From positions 1,246,638 to 1,310,637 of the forward strand of contig NZ_JBDPZC010000001.1 in the NCBI RefSeq assembly GCF_039872765.1: 64,000 bases of DNA. The letters run 5' to 3'. Under the pieces are notes generated by a model. The model had not been told where the DNA came from. It worked only from the letters and a program-made list of their open reading frames with translations, and searched no databases. How positions within the stretch are numbered: the stretch's first letter is position 1; each line of letters starts with the position of its first letter. Origin of the DNA: Roseateles_B flavus. Lineage in GTDB: Bacteria; Pseudomonadota; Gammaproteobacteria; Burkholderiales; Burkholderiaceae_C. The position numbers and the translations under genes were made by a program. This document shows, in pieces, positions 49,828 to 59,495 of this stretch.

Positions 49828-52614
49828 ATGAGCAAACCCATCCTGCTGCTGGTCGACGGCTCCAGCTTCCTCTACCGCGCCTTCCACGCCCTGCCGGACC
49901 TGCGCGGCCCCGAGGGGCAGCCCACCGGCGCCGTGCATGGCTTCGTGGCCATGATGAAGAAGCTGCGCGACGACATCGGCGCCGAGCACGCGGTCTGCGT
50001 GTTCGACGCCAAGGGCCCGACCTTCCGCGATGACTGGTACCCCGAGTACAAGGCCCACCGCCCGCCCATGCCCGACGACCTGCGGGCGCAGATCGCCCCC
50101 ATCCACGAGGTGGTGAAGCTGCTGGGCTGGCCGCTGCTGGAGGTGCCGGGCATCGAGGCGGATGACGCCATCGGCACCCTGGCCCGCCTGGGCGCCGAGA
50201 GTGGTCACCAGGTCGTGGTGGCCACGGGTGACAAGGATCTGGCCCAGCTCGTCAATGCCGACGTCAGCCTGATCAACACCATGGCCAAGCCGCCCGAGCG
50301 CCTGGACGTGGCCGGCGTGGTGGAGAAGTTCGGCGTGCCGCCGGACCGCATCATCGACTACCTGACGCTGATGGGCGACGCGGTCGACAACGTGCCGGGC
50401 GTCGAAAAGGTGGGCCCCAAGACGGCCGCCAAGTGGATCGCCGAATATGGCTCGCTGGACGGCGTGGTGGCCAACGCTGGCAAGATCAAGGGCGTGGCCG
50501 GCGAGAACCTGCGCAAGGCCCTGGACTGGCTGCCCACGGGCCGCCGCCTGGTGACCGTCAAGCTGGACTGCGACCTGGATGGCCATGTGCCGCAATGGCC
50601 GGCCCTGGACGCCCTGGCCCTGCAGCCCGTGGACAAGCCCGGCCTGCTCGATTTCTTCACCCGCTACGGTTTCCGCACGCTCAAGCGCGAGCTGGAGACG
50701 GAGCTGGGCGGTGGCGCGGCGCCCGCGCCCAAGGCCGCTGCAGCGGCGCAGGGCACGACGGGCGACCTCTTCGCGGATGTCGCGCCGCCGGCCGAGGCCG
50801 CGCAGGTCGAGCGCCGCTACGACACGATCCTGGACTGGACCGCCTTCGACGCCTGGCTGGCACGGCTGCAGGCCGCGCCCCTGGCCGCGCTGGACACCGA
50901 GACCGATTCCCTGGACCCCATGGCCGCCCGCATCGTGGGCCTGTCCTTCTCCGACAAGCCCGGCGAGGCCTGCTACATCCCCCTGCGCCACAACGGCCCG
51001 GACGCGCCCGCGCAGCTGCCCATGGACGAGGTCCTGGCGCGCCTGAAGCCCTGGCTGGAGGACGGCACGCGGCCCAAGCTGGGCCAGAACGTCAAGTACG
51101 ACCTGCATGTCTTCGCCAACCACGGCATCGCGGTGCAGGGCTATGTGCACGACACCATGCTGGAAAGCTATGTGCTGGAGGCGCACAAGACCCACGGCCT
51201 GGAGGCCCTGGCCGAGCGCCACCTGGGCCGCCACGGCCTGAGCTACGAGGACCTCTGCGGCAAGGGCGTGCACCAGATTCCCTTCGCCCAGGTCGACGTG
51301 GCCAAGGCCGCGGAGTACTCCAGCGAGGACTCCGAGATGTGCCTGCACGTGCACGAGCTGCTGGAGCCGCGCCTGCAGGCCGATGCCGGGCTGGACTTCG
51401 TCTACCGCCAGATCGAGATGCCGGTGGCCCTGCTGCTGGCGCGCATCGAGCGCACCGGTGTGCTGATCGACGGTGCGCGCCTGCAGGCCCAGAGCCATGA
51501 GCTGGCGCAGCGCCTGGTGGCCATCGAGCAGCAGGCCTACGAGATCGCCGGCCAGCCCTTCAACATGGGCAGCCCCAAGCAGATCGGCGAGATCCTCTTC
51601 AACAAGCTGGGTCTGCCCGTGGTCAAGAAGACCGCCACCGGCGCGCCCTCCACCGACGAGGAGGTGCTGGACAAGCTGGCGCAGGACTACCCGCTGCCGG
51701 CCAAGATCCTCGAGTACCGCGGCCTGGCCAAGCTCAAGAGCACCTACACCGACAAGCTGCCGCTGATGGTCAACGCGCAGACGGGCCGGGTGCACACCTC
51801 CTACTCGCAGGCGGTGGCGGTGACGGGGCGGCTGTCCAGCAACGATCCCAATCTGCAGAACATCCCCATCCGCACCGCGGAAGGCCGCCGTGTGCGTGAG
51901 GCCTTCGTGGCGCCGCCGGGGCATGTGATCGTCAGCGCCGACTACTCCCAGATCGAGCTGCGCATCATGGCCCACATCAGCGAGGACCCGGGCCTGCTCA
52001 AGGCCTTCCAGGACGGGCTGGACGTGCACCGCGCCACCGCTTCCGAGGTCTTCGGCGTGCCGGTGGACGAAGTGACGGGCGAGCAGCGCCGCTATGCCAA
52101 GACCATCAACTTCGGTCTGATCTACGGCATGGGCGCCTTTGGGCTGGCGCAGTCCCTGGGCATCGAGCAGAAGGCGGCCAAGGACTACATCGACCGCTAC
52201 TTCACCCGCTTTGCCGGCGTGAAGACGTACATGGACGTGACCCGCCAGTCGGCCAAGGACAACGGCTACGTAAAGACCTACTTCGGCCGCCGGATCTATC
52301 TCCCGGAGATCAATGGCGGCAACGGCCCGCGCAAGGCCGGCGCCGAGCGCCAGGCCATCAACGCGCCCATGCAGGGCACGGCGGCCGACCTGATCAAGCT
52401 CGCCATGATCGCGGTGCAGAAGGCGCTGGACGACGAGGGCAAGCAGAGCCGCATCGTGATGCAGGTGCATGACGAATTGGTCTTCGAGGTGCCTGAGGCA
52501 GAGTTGGACTGGATCCGCTCCGAAGTGCCGCGCCTGATGGCGGGCGTGGCCGAGCTCAAGGTGCCGCTGCTGGCCGAGGTCGGTGTGGGTGCCAATTGGG
52601 ACGAGGCGCATTGA
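49828..52614 (+). CDS. polA: DNA polymerase I
   Basis: A 928-aa three-domain enzyme for repair and Okazaki-fragment processing. It has an N-terminal 5'-nuclease (LLVDGSSFLYRAFHALP, IEADDAIGTLA, VATGDKDLAQLV, TLMGDAVDNVPG), a 3'-5' exonuclease starting near residue 330 with active-site DTETDSL at about 357, and a family A polymerase with motif A SADYSQIELR at about 704, an O-helix RRYAKTINFGLIYGMG and motif C VMQVHDELVFEV near 880. All metal ligands for each activity appear present. It starts 75 bp from the divergent DUF2782 gene. Confidence 0.98.
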   Translation: MSKPILLLVDGSSFLYRAFHALPDLRGPEGQPTGAVHGFVAMMKKLRDDIGAEHAVCVFDAKGPTFRDDWYPEYKAHRPPMPDDLRAQIAPIHEVVKLLGWPLLEVPGIEADDAIGTLARLGAESGHQVVVATGDKDLAQLVNADVSLINTMAKPPERLDVAGVVEKFGVPPDRIIDYLTLMGDAVDNVPGVEKVGPKTAAKWIAEYGSLDGVVANAGKIKGVAGENLRKALDWLPTGRRLVTVKLDCDLDGHVPQWPALDALALQPVDKPGLLDFFTRYGFRTLKRELETELGGGAAPAPKAAAAAQGTTGDLFADVAPPAEAAQVERRYDTILDWTAFDAWLARLQAAPLAALDTETDSLDPMAARIVGLSFSDKPGEACYIPLRHNGPDAPAQLPMDEVLARLKPWLEDGTRPKLGQNVKYDLHVFANHGIAVQGYVHDTMLESYVLEAHKTHGLEALAERHLGRHGLSYEDLCGKGVHQIPFAQVDVAKAAEYSSEDSEMCLHVHELLEPRLQADAGLDFVYRQIEMPVALLLARIERTGVLIDGARLQAQSHELAQRLVAIEQQAYEIAGQPFNMGSPKQIGEILFNKLGLPVVKKTATGAPSTDEEVLDKLAQDYPLPAKILEYRGLAKLKSTYTDKLPLMVNAQTGRVHTSYSQAVAVTGRLSSNDPNLQNIPIRTAEGRRVREAFVAPPGHVIVSADYSQIELRIMAHISEDPGLLKAFQDGLDVHRATASEVFGVPVDEVTGEQRRYAKTINFGLIYGMGAFGLAQSLGIEQKAAKDYIDRYFTRFAGVKTYMDVTRQSAKDNGYVKTYFGRRIYLPEINGGNGPRKAGAERQAINAPMQGTAADLIKLAMIAVQKALDDEGKQSRIVMQVHDELVFEVPEAELDWIRSEVPRLMAGVAELKVPLLAEVGVGANWDEAH

Positions 52615-52620
52615 CCCCCC

Positions 52621-52807
52621 CTACCGGCTGCGCCGGCCCCTGGAATGTCCACCCCGTACCGGCTTCGCCGGCCCCCTCAAGGGGGCGAGCCCGTAGGCCC
52701 GGCGGAGCCGGATCCTCGGGCTCCGTGCAGGGCGCCGGGCTGCGCCGGCGAATTGGGAGGGCGCTATGCCTGCTTCGCTCGCTAGCCCGGTGTCCCGGCG
52801 AAGCCGG
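52621..52807. repeat. CCGGC-N3-GCCGG palindrome cluster between polA and lolC
   Basis: Four perfect units of form CCGGC-N3-GCCGG lie at 52624-52636, 52659-52671, 52699-52711 and 52795-52807, the first two in the opposite orientation to the last two when read by the loop. A degenerate unit sits near 52735-52749. A GCCCCC-TCAA-GGGGGC hairpin lies at 52671-52686. This resembles a REP/BIME-type intergenic repeat and fills most of the 247-bp gap. No ORF here is credible. Confidence 0.85.
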
Positions 52808-52861
52808 ATTGTCTGGCCCCACAGAATCAAGGCCGCGCAGGCGGCGCATGCAAGGTGATTG

Positions 52862-54110
52862 ATGGATTTACCGTATGAATGGCAGATCGGCTGGCGCTAC
52901 ACGCGTGCGGGCCGGGGAGGGCGGCGCAACCGCTTCATTTCCTTCATCTCCGGGGTGTCGATGCTGGGCATCGCGCTGGGGGTGGCGGCGCTGATCATCG
53001 TGCTGTCGGTGATGAACGGCTTCCAGAAGGAGGTGCGGGACCGCATGCTGTCGGTGGTGTCGCACATCGAGCTGATGGGCTGGCAGGGCGAGAGCTTCCC
53101 GGACTGGCTTCAGCTGGCCGAGAAGGCGAAGCAGAACCCGCAGGTGAAGGCGGCGGCGCCCTTCGTGGCCAACCAGGTGCTGGTGGCGCGGGGCGAGGAC
53201 ATGCGTGGCGCCATCGTGCGTGGCATCGACCCGGCCCTGGAGCCCGCCATGACGCCGCTGGCCGCGGAGCTCAAGGACACGGCGCTCAAGCGCCTGGTGC
53301 CGGGCGAGTTCGGTGTGCTGATCGGCGTGGAGATGGCCCGCGCGCTGCAGGTGCGCGAGGGCGACCGCATCACCCTGGCCGCGCCCACGGGCGATGTGAC
53401 GCCGGCCGGCGTCTCTCCGCGCTTCAAGCAGTTCAAGGTGGTGGGCATCTTCAGTGCCGGCCACTACGAGTACGACAGCGCGCTGGCCCTGATCCACATC
53501 GGCGATGCCGAGCGCTTCTTCCGTGTCGAGGGGCCGACCGGCGTGCAGCTGCGCCTGGCCGATGTGCACCAGGCCCGTGAGGTGGGGGACCAGCTCTCGC
53601 TGAGCTTCGGCCCGTCCATCCGTGTGCGCGACTGGACCCGCACCAACGCCAGCTGGTACGACGCCGTGCAGCTGGAGAAGCGCATGATGCGCATCATCCT
53701 GACCCTGATCGTCGCGGTGGCGGCCTTCAACCTTGTCTCGACCCTGGTGATGACGGTGACCGACAAGCAGAGCGACATCGCCATCCTCCGCACCCTGGGC
53801 GCGAGCCCGCGCTCCATCATGGGCATCTTCATGGTGCAGGGCGCTGCGGCCGGGGTGATCGGCACGGTCGGCGGCACGCTGCTGGGCCTGGTGACGGCCT
53901 TCAACATCGATGTGATCGTCCCCGCCATCGAGCGCCTCTTCAACACGAGCTTCCTGCCCAGCAGCGTCTACGTGATCAGCCGCATGCCCAGCGATCCGCA
54001 GTGGTCGGACATCATCCCCATCGCCCTCACGTCCCTGGTGCTGGCCTTCCTGGCCACCCTCTACCCGAGCTGGCGCGCCAGCCGCGTGCAACCGGCGGAG
54101 GCGCTGCGCT

Positions 54111-54118
<8 letters not shown>
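52862..54118 (+). CDS. lolC: Lipoprotein-releasing ABC transporter permease
   Basis: A 418-aa inner-membrane protein of the LolC/LolE family. It has an N-terminal helix (FISFISGVSMLGIALGVAALIIVLSVMNGFQKEV), a large periplasmic domain of about 220 residues, and three C-terminal helices (residues ~275-400) ending in YPSWRASRVQPAEALRYE. With LolD it extracts mature lipoproteins for outer-membrane sorting. ATG 52862 has AAGGTGA five bases upstream; a TTG one codon earlier is less likely. The stop overlaps lolD by 8 bp. Confidence 0.95.
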
Positions 54119-54803
<685 letters not shown>

Positions 54804-54848
54804 GCCCGGGCTGCAGTAGGATCGGTGCCCCACTGTCCTGGAGGCCCC

Positions 54849-55718
54849 ATGTCTGCTGTTCCGCCCCGCTACATCCTCAAGCTCAGCTGCCCGGATCGGG
54901 CCGGCATCGTCCATGCGGTGACGGGCTTTCTGCTGGAGCAGGGCGGCAACATCCTGACCTCGGCCCAGCATGGGGACGCCGACCACCAGCGCTTCTTCAT
55001 GCGCATCGAGTTCGAATGCGGCCGTGCCACGCCGGTGCCCGCCCTGCGCGAGGCCTTCGCGCCGCTGGCCCAGCAGCTGCAGATGGACTGGGAGCTGGTC
55101 GGCCGCGAAGCCAAGACCCGCGTGCTGCTGCTGGTCTCCAAGCTGGGGCACTGCCTCAACGACCTGCTCTTCCGTGTGCAGACGGGCCACCTGCCCATCG
55201 AGATCCCGGCCATCGTCTCCAACCACCGGGACTTCTACCAGCTGGCCGCCTCGCACAACATCCCCTTCCACCACTTCCCGCTGCTGAACGCCTCGCCAGA
55301 GCAGAAGGCGGCGCAGGAGCGCAAGATCCGCGAGGTGGTCGAGGAGAACCGCATCGACCTCGTCGTGCTGGCCCGCTACATGCAGATCCTTTCGGGCGAG
55401 ATGTGCGAGTACCTCTCGGGGCGCGCCATCAACATCCACCACAGCTTCCTGCCCAGCTTCAAGGGCGCACGGCCCTACCACCAGGCGCATGAGCGCGGCG
55501 TGAAGCTGATCGGCGCCACCGCGCACTACGTGACCTCGGACCTGGACGAAGGCCCCATCATCGAGCAGGAGGTGGCTCGCATCGACCACAGCATGCCGCC
55601 CGAGCAGCTGGTGGCCATCGGCCGGGACACCGAGTGCGTCACCCTGGCCCGCGCCATCCAGTGGCATGCCGAGCACCGCGTGCTGATGAACGGCAACCGG
55701 ACGGTGGTCTTCCGCTGA
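54849..55718 (+). CDS. purU: Formyltetrahydrofolate deformylase
   Basis: A 289-aa enzyme that hydrolyses 10-formyl-THF to formate and THF, balancing one-carbon pools. It has an N-terminal ACT domain (LSCPDRAGIVHAVTGFLLEQGGN) and a formyltransferase-like catalytic domain with SNHRDFYQLA, NIHHSFLPSFKGA, and the catalytic Asp/His in TSDLDEGPIIEQ. ATG 54849 sits after GGAGG and is preferred over an in-frame ATG at 54825. It lies 45 bp after lolD. Confidence 0.95.
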   Translation: MSAVPPRYILKLSCPDRAGIVHAVTGFLLEQGGNILTSAQHGDADHQRFFMRIEFECGRATPVPALREAFAPLAQQLQMDWELVGREAKTRVLLLVSKLGHCLNDLLFRVQTGHLPIEIPAIVSNHRDFYQLAASHNIPFHHFPLLNASPEQKAAQERKIREVVEENRIDLVVLARYMQILSGEMCEYLSGRAINIHHSFLPSFKGARPYHQAHERGVKLIGATAHYVTSDLDEGPIIEQEVARIDHSMPPEQLVAIGRDTECVTLARAIQWHAEHRVLMNGNRTVVFR

Positions 55719-55733
55719 GGCCGGGGCGCTGGC

Positions 55734-56555
55734 ATGTGGATCGACACCCACTGCCACCTGGATGCGCCCGAGTTCGAGGCGGACCGGGACGCCGTCGTGC
55801 AGCGCGCGCGGGACGCCGGCGTGCGGCAGATCGTGATCCCCGCCGTCGCGGCCTTCGACTTCGACAGCGTGCACGCGCTGGCGCATCGCCACGGCTTCGC
55901 CTATGCGCTGGGCATCCATCCGCTGTACGTGATGCAGGCCGCGGAGCAAGACCTGACCCTGCTGGCCGATCGCCTGAGGGCCTGGCGCGACGACCCGCGT
56001 CTCGTCGCCGTGGGCGAGATCGGCCTGGACTTCTTTGTGCCGGGCATCGACGGCCCGCGCCAGCAGCAGTTCTATGTGGCGCAGCTGAAGCTGGCGCGCG
56101 AGCAGGGCCTGCCCGTGCTGCTGCATGTGCGGCGCAGTGCCGATCAGCTGCTGGCGGGGCTGCGCCGGACCGCCGTGACGGGCGGCATCGCCCATGCCTT
56201 CAATGGCAGCGAGCAGCAGGCGCAGGCCTTCTGGCAGCTGGGCTTTCGCCTGGGCTTCGGCGGCACGCTGACCTTCGAGCGCTCCCTGCAGATCCGGCGC
56301 CTGGCGGCGGCGATGCCGGCCGAGGCCCTGGTGCTGGAGACGGATGCGCCGGACATCCCGCCGCACTGGCTCTACAAGACGGCGGCGCAGCGCGCGGCGG
56401 GCGAGTCCAGCCGCAACGAGCCGGCCGAGCTGCCGCGCATTGCGGCGCAGCTGGCCGACCTGCGGCGCTGGACGCTGGACCAGGCCGCCGAGCGGACCCG
56501 GGCCAACGCCATCGCGGCGCTGCCACGCCTGGCCTCCCTGGGAGGGCTCCCATGA
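55734..56555 (+). CDS. TatD-family metal-dependent hydrolase
   Basis: A 273-aa TIM-barrel hydrolase. Metal ligands: DTHCHLD at residues 4-10, E of VGEIGLDFF near 97, H in VLLHVRR, H in IAHAFNG and D in LETDAPD near 204. The family has 3'-5' DNase activity and links to oxidative-damage repair and apoptosis-like turnover. It sits 15 bp after purU and likely shares its transcript. Confidence 0.94.
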   Translation: MWIDTHCHLDAPEFEADRDAVVQRARDAGVRQIVIPAVAAFDFDSVHALAHRHGFAYALGIHPLYVMQAAEQDLTLLADRLRAWRDDPRLVAVGEIGLDFFVPGIDGPRQQQFYVAQLKLAREQGLPVLLHVRRSADQLLAGLRRTAVTGGIAHAFNGSEQQAQAFWQLGFRLGFGGTLTFERSLQIRRLAAAMPAEALVLETDAPDIPPHWLYKTAAQRAAGESSRNEPAELPRIAAQLADLRRWTLDQAAERTRANAIAALPRLASLGGLP

Positions 56556-56567
56556 AAGCTTCTGCAG

Positions 56568-57230
56568 ATGGCCGAAACCATTGATCAAGACCGTCCGGAC
56601 CTCGCGGTCTGGATCCGGGCCTGGCTGGCTGCCCGCTCGGCGGCACGCGGGCTGCCGGCGCCCGTCGAGGATGCGGGGGGCTACCGGGTCGACGTCCATG
56701 CGCCCGACGAAGTGCGGCGCTGGGTCTTTCCCCGGGTCGGCCCGGCCGTGACAGCCCTCGCGCAGGGGCTCGCGCAGCCGCGGCATTTCATCAAGGCCTG
56801 TGCCCCGCCCGATCAGTTGCTGGCGGCGCTGCCGCCGGCATGGCGGATCGCGCTGCCGGGGTACTTCATGCGGGGCCCCGGCCGGGCGCCGCAAGCGCTG
56901 CCGGTGCCGGGCTACCGCTGCGAGCGGCGTGTCGAGGCGGGGCTCAGCGAGGTGCGCATCCTGACCGAGGCCGGCGAGCTCGCCGCCAGCGGCCATGCCG
57001 CGGAGACGGCCGGCGTGTTCATCTACGACCGCATCATCACCGAGCCCGCGCACCAGCGGCGGGGGCTGGGCCGGCTGCTGATGCGCGAGCTCGGTGCATG
57101 CCGGATCGAGGCCCGCGCACCGGAGCTGCTGGTGGCCACGGCCGCCGGGCGTGCGCTCTACGAGGCCCTGGGCTGGACAGTGCTCAGCCCGTTTTCGACG
57201 GCCTTCCTGCCGGACCTCCCTGCCGGCTGA
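56568..57230 (+). CDS. GNAT-family N-acetyltransferase
   Basis: A 220-aa protein. The C-terminal half is a GNAT fold with acetyl-CoA loop RRGLGRLLMREL near residues 165-176 and the terminal strand YEALGWTVLSPFSTAF. The N-terminal ~90 residues have no recognised domain and may fix substrate choice. Substrate unknown. It starts 12 bp after the TatD-family gene. Confidence 0.88.
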   Translation: MAETIDQDRPDLAVWIRAWLAARSAARGLPAPVEDAGGYRVDVHAPDEVRRWVFPRVGPAVTALAQGLAQPRHFIKACAPPDQLLAALPPAWRIALPGYFMRGPGRAPQALPVPGYRCERRVEAGLSEVRILTEAGELAASGHAAETAGVFIYDRIITEPAHQRRGLGRLLMRELGACRIEARAPELLVATAAGRALYEALGWTVLSPFSTAFLPDLPAG

Positions 57231-57243
57231 ATGGCTCGGCCGC

Positions 57244-58056
57244 TCAGCGGTTGCGGGGGGTGATGGGGGTCTCGGGCACCGGGTAGCCCGCCGCGCCGAA
57301 GGTGGCGACTACCGCCTTGTGCGTGTCGAAGTAGACCTGCCAGTAGTGGTCGGTGTGGGTGTAGGGACGCACGCAGAGCAGGGGGCCTTCGGGCGTGAAG
57401 CTGAGGATCTCGACGTCAGGCGCGGGCGAATTGGCCACGTTGGGGATCTGTGCCAGCGCCGCCTTCAATCGCGCAATGGCATCCAGCGGGTCCACGCTGT
57501 TGGCGATCTTGGCCACGCAGTCCACGCGCCGGAAGGGCAGGCTGGAGAAGTTCTGGATGGTGTCCGAGAAGATCTTGTTGTTGCCGATGATGGTCTGGAC
57601 GTTGTCCGGCGTGACCAGCGTCGTGCCAAAGAGGCCGATCTCCAGCACCGTGCCCGTGACCCCGCCCACCTGCACGAAGTCGCCCACCTTGAAGGGGCGC
57701 AGCACCTGCATGAAGATGCCGGCGGCAAAGTGCGTCAGCAGGCCGCCCCAGGCGGTGCCGATGGCCAGGCCTGCGCCGGCCAGCAGCGCGGCGAAGGACG
57801 TGGTGTGGATGCCGAAGATGTCCAGGATGGCCAGCACCAGGACGATGTTCAGGATCACCGACAGGATGGAGCGCAGGTAGGTGGACAGCGTGGAATCGAT
57901 GCGCTTGCCGCGCTCCAGCGCCGCGCCCATCAGTCGCAGCACCAGGCCGATGACCCAGCGGCCGATGATCCATGCGGCCAGTGCGGCCAGGACCTTGAGT
58001 CCAAAATCCATGCCCTGGGTGCTCAGGAAAATCCAGATGGCTTCGGTATTCAACAT
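57244..58056 (-). CDS. Small-conductance mechanosensitive channel (MscS family)
   Basis: A 270-aa inner-membrane channel. Three helices: residues ~17-37, ~60-82 and the pore helix ~85-110 with the glycine/alanine pattern ALLAGAGLAIGTAWGGLLTHFAAGIF. A beta domain (FKVGDFVQVGGVTGTVLEIGLFGTTLVTPDN) and alpha/beta C-terminal domain follow. It is close in size to E. coli MscS. ATG 58056 has AGGATTG upstream; the ORF extends further without support. Divergent from the deoxyinosine glycosylase gene, 21 bp apart. Confidence 0.94.
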   Translation of the reverse strand: MLNTEAIWIFLSTQGMDFGLKVLAALAAWIIGRWVIGLVLRLMGAALERGKRIDSTLSTYLRSILSVILNIVLVLAILDIFGIHTTSFAALLAGAGLAIGTAWGGLLTHFAAGIFMQVLRPFKVGDFVQVGGVTGTVLEIGLFGTTLVTPDNVQTIIGNNKIFSDTIQNFSSLPFRRVDCVAKIANSVDPLDAIARLKAALAQIPNVANSPAPDVEILSFTPEGPLLCVRPYTHTDHYWQVYFDTHKAVVATFGAAGYPVPETPITPRNR

Positions 58057-58077
58057 TGCAATCCTCCGTGTACTTGA

Positions 58078-58719
58078 ATGAATGACATGGCACGACGAAC
58101 GCCCCTGGCCGATGGCCGGATGACAGCGGGACTGGCAAGGGCGACGGGCCCGTCGATTGAAGCGGCCCCGGGCACCCCCGTGCTCCAGGGTTTGCCCGCG
58201 CTGGCCTTGCCTCAGGCGCGGTTGCTGGTGCTGGGCAGCTTCCCGAGTGTCGCCTCCTTGGCCGCCGGGCAGTATTACGGCCATCCGCGCAACCAGTTCT
58301 GGCCGCTGCTGTCGGCGCTGTGGGGTCAGGACTTGCGTGCCATGCCTTACGAGCAGCGTTGCGCGTGGGTGACCCGCCGCGGGCTGGCCGTCTGGGACGT
58401 CTACGCCAGCTGCCAGCGCGAGGGCAGCCTGGACGCCGACATCCGGGCCGCCGCGCCCAATGATTTGCAAGCACTGGTGAGAGGTCTGCCGGAGCTGCGG
58501 GCAATCGCTCACAATGGCGGGGAATCGGCGCGCAGCCTGCGCGTCACGCAAGCCCTCGGCCTGCCTGTCTTTCGCCTGCCCTCGACCAGCCCGGCCAATG
58601 CCAGCTGGAGCTTCGAGCGCAAGCTGCAGGCCTGGCGCGAGGTCTTTGCCTTTGCCGGACTGCTGGATGAGCACCAAGAAGAAGACGAAGGAAGCGGGCG
58701 GCCGCACGGCCAGCCCTGA
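58078..58719 (+). CDS. Hypoxanthine (deoxyinosine)-DNA glycosylase, UDG superfamily
   Basis: A 213-aa protein. Motif 1 LVLGSFPSVASLAAGQYYGHPRNQFW (around residues 52-77) and motif 2 RLPSTSPANASWSF (near 168) match the deoxyinosine-glycosylase (HDG) branch of the uracil-DNA glycosylase superfamily. It would remove deaminated adenine from DNA. The first ~25 residues are not conserved-looking; the start may be ATG 58120. Its 3' end overlaps the next gene by 53 bp. Confidence 0.85.
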   Translation: MNDMARRTPLADGRMTAGLARATGPSIEAAPGTPVLQGLPALALPQARLLVLGSFPSVASLAAGQYYGHPRNQFWPLLSALWGQDLRAMPYEQRCAWVTRRGLAVWDVYASCQREGSLDADIRAAAPNDLQALVRGLPELRAIAHNGGESARSLRVTQALGLPVFRLPSTSPANASWSFERKLQAWREVFAFAGLLDEHQEEDEGSGRPHGQP

Positions 58720-59494
58720 ATGGACCCACGCGACGCTGTCCGAATTCGACGGCGTGCGCTTCCTGCACCTGGACAGCATCTGGGTTCAGGGCGCCATGCG
58801 CATCCGCAAGCCCCAGGTCCTGGAGCTGGAGTACATCCAGCGCATGATGGCCTGGATGCTGTGGCGGGACAGCGAATCCCTGCGCGAAGGCCATGCCGTG
58901 CAACTGGGCCTGGGCGCCGCGGCGCTCACCCGCTTCTGCCACAAGGTGCTGCGCATGCAGACCACGGCGGTGGAGATCAACCCCACCGTGATCGCCGCCT
59001 GCCGCAGCTGGTTCCACCTGCCCGAGGACGACGAGCGCCTCACCGTCCTCAACCAGGATGCCGCCCGCTGGGTGGCCGACCCGGCGAATCTGCAGACAGT
59101 GCAGGTGCTCAATGTGGACCTCTACGACCACGACGCCGCCTCGCCCGTGCTGGACGACGAGGCCTTCTATGCCGCCTGCCGCGGCGTGCTGGCCGACGGC
59201 GGCCTGATGACGGTCAACCTCTTCGGCCGCGCAGCCAGCTTCGCCCGCAGCGCCTCGCGCATCGCCCGGGTGTTTGGCAGCGACCAGGTCTGGAGCCTGG
59301 CGCCCACCAAGGAAGGCAATACCGTGGTGGTGGCGGCCCGCGGCGTGCAGGTGCCGGACCGCGAGGAGCTGGAGCGCCGCGCCGATAAGATCGAGGAACG
59401 CTACGGCAGCCATGGCCTGCCGGCGCGCAAGTGGCTGCGCCTCGTGCGCCCCTTGCCGAGGAGCATCATTGAACTGATGGCGGAGAAGGCCTGA
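58667..59494 (+). CDS. Spermidine-synthase-like protein
   Basis: A 275-aa Rossmann-fold protein of the polyamine aminopropyltransferase type. Core segments: LDSIWVQGAMRI, VQLGLGAAALTRFCHK (substrate-binding loop analogue), AVEINPTVIAACRSWF and VLNVDLYDHDAASPV. The usual gatekeeping DxGGGD motif is replaced by LGLGAA, so true spermidine synthesis is doubtful; a SAM-dependent role is possible. It overlaps the glycosylase gene by 53 bp, and gspE follows one base after its stop. Confidence 0.85.
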   Translation: MSTKKKTKEAGGRTASPEWTHATLSEFDGVRFLHLDSIWVQGAMRIRKPQVLELEYIQRMMAWMLWRDSESLREGHAVQLGLGAAALTRFCHKVLRMQTTAVEINPTVIAACRSWFHLPEDDERLTVLNQDAARWVADPANLQTVQVLNVDLYDHDAASPVLDDEAFYAACRGVLADGGLMTVNLFGRAASFARSASRIARVFGSDQVWSLAPTKEGNTVVVAARGVQVPDREELERRADKIEERYGSHGLPARKWLRLVRPLPRSIIELMAEKA

Positions 59495-59495
59495 G

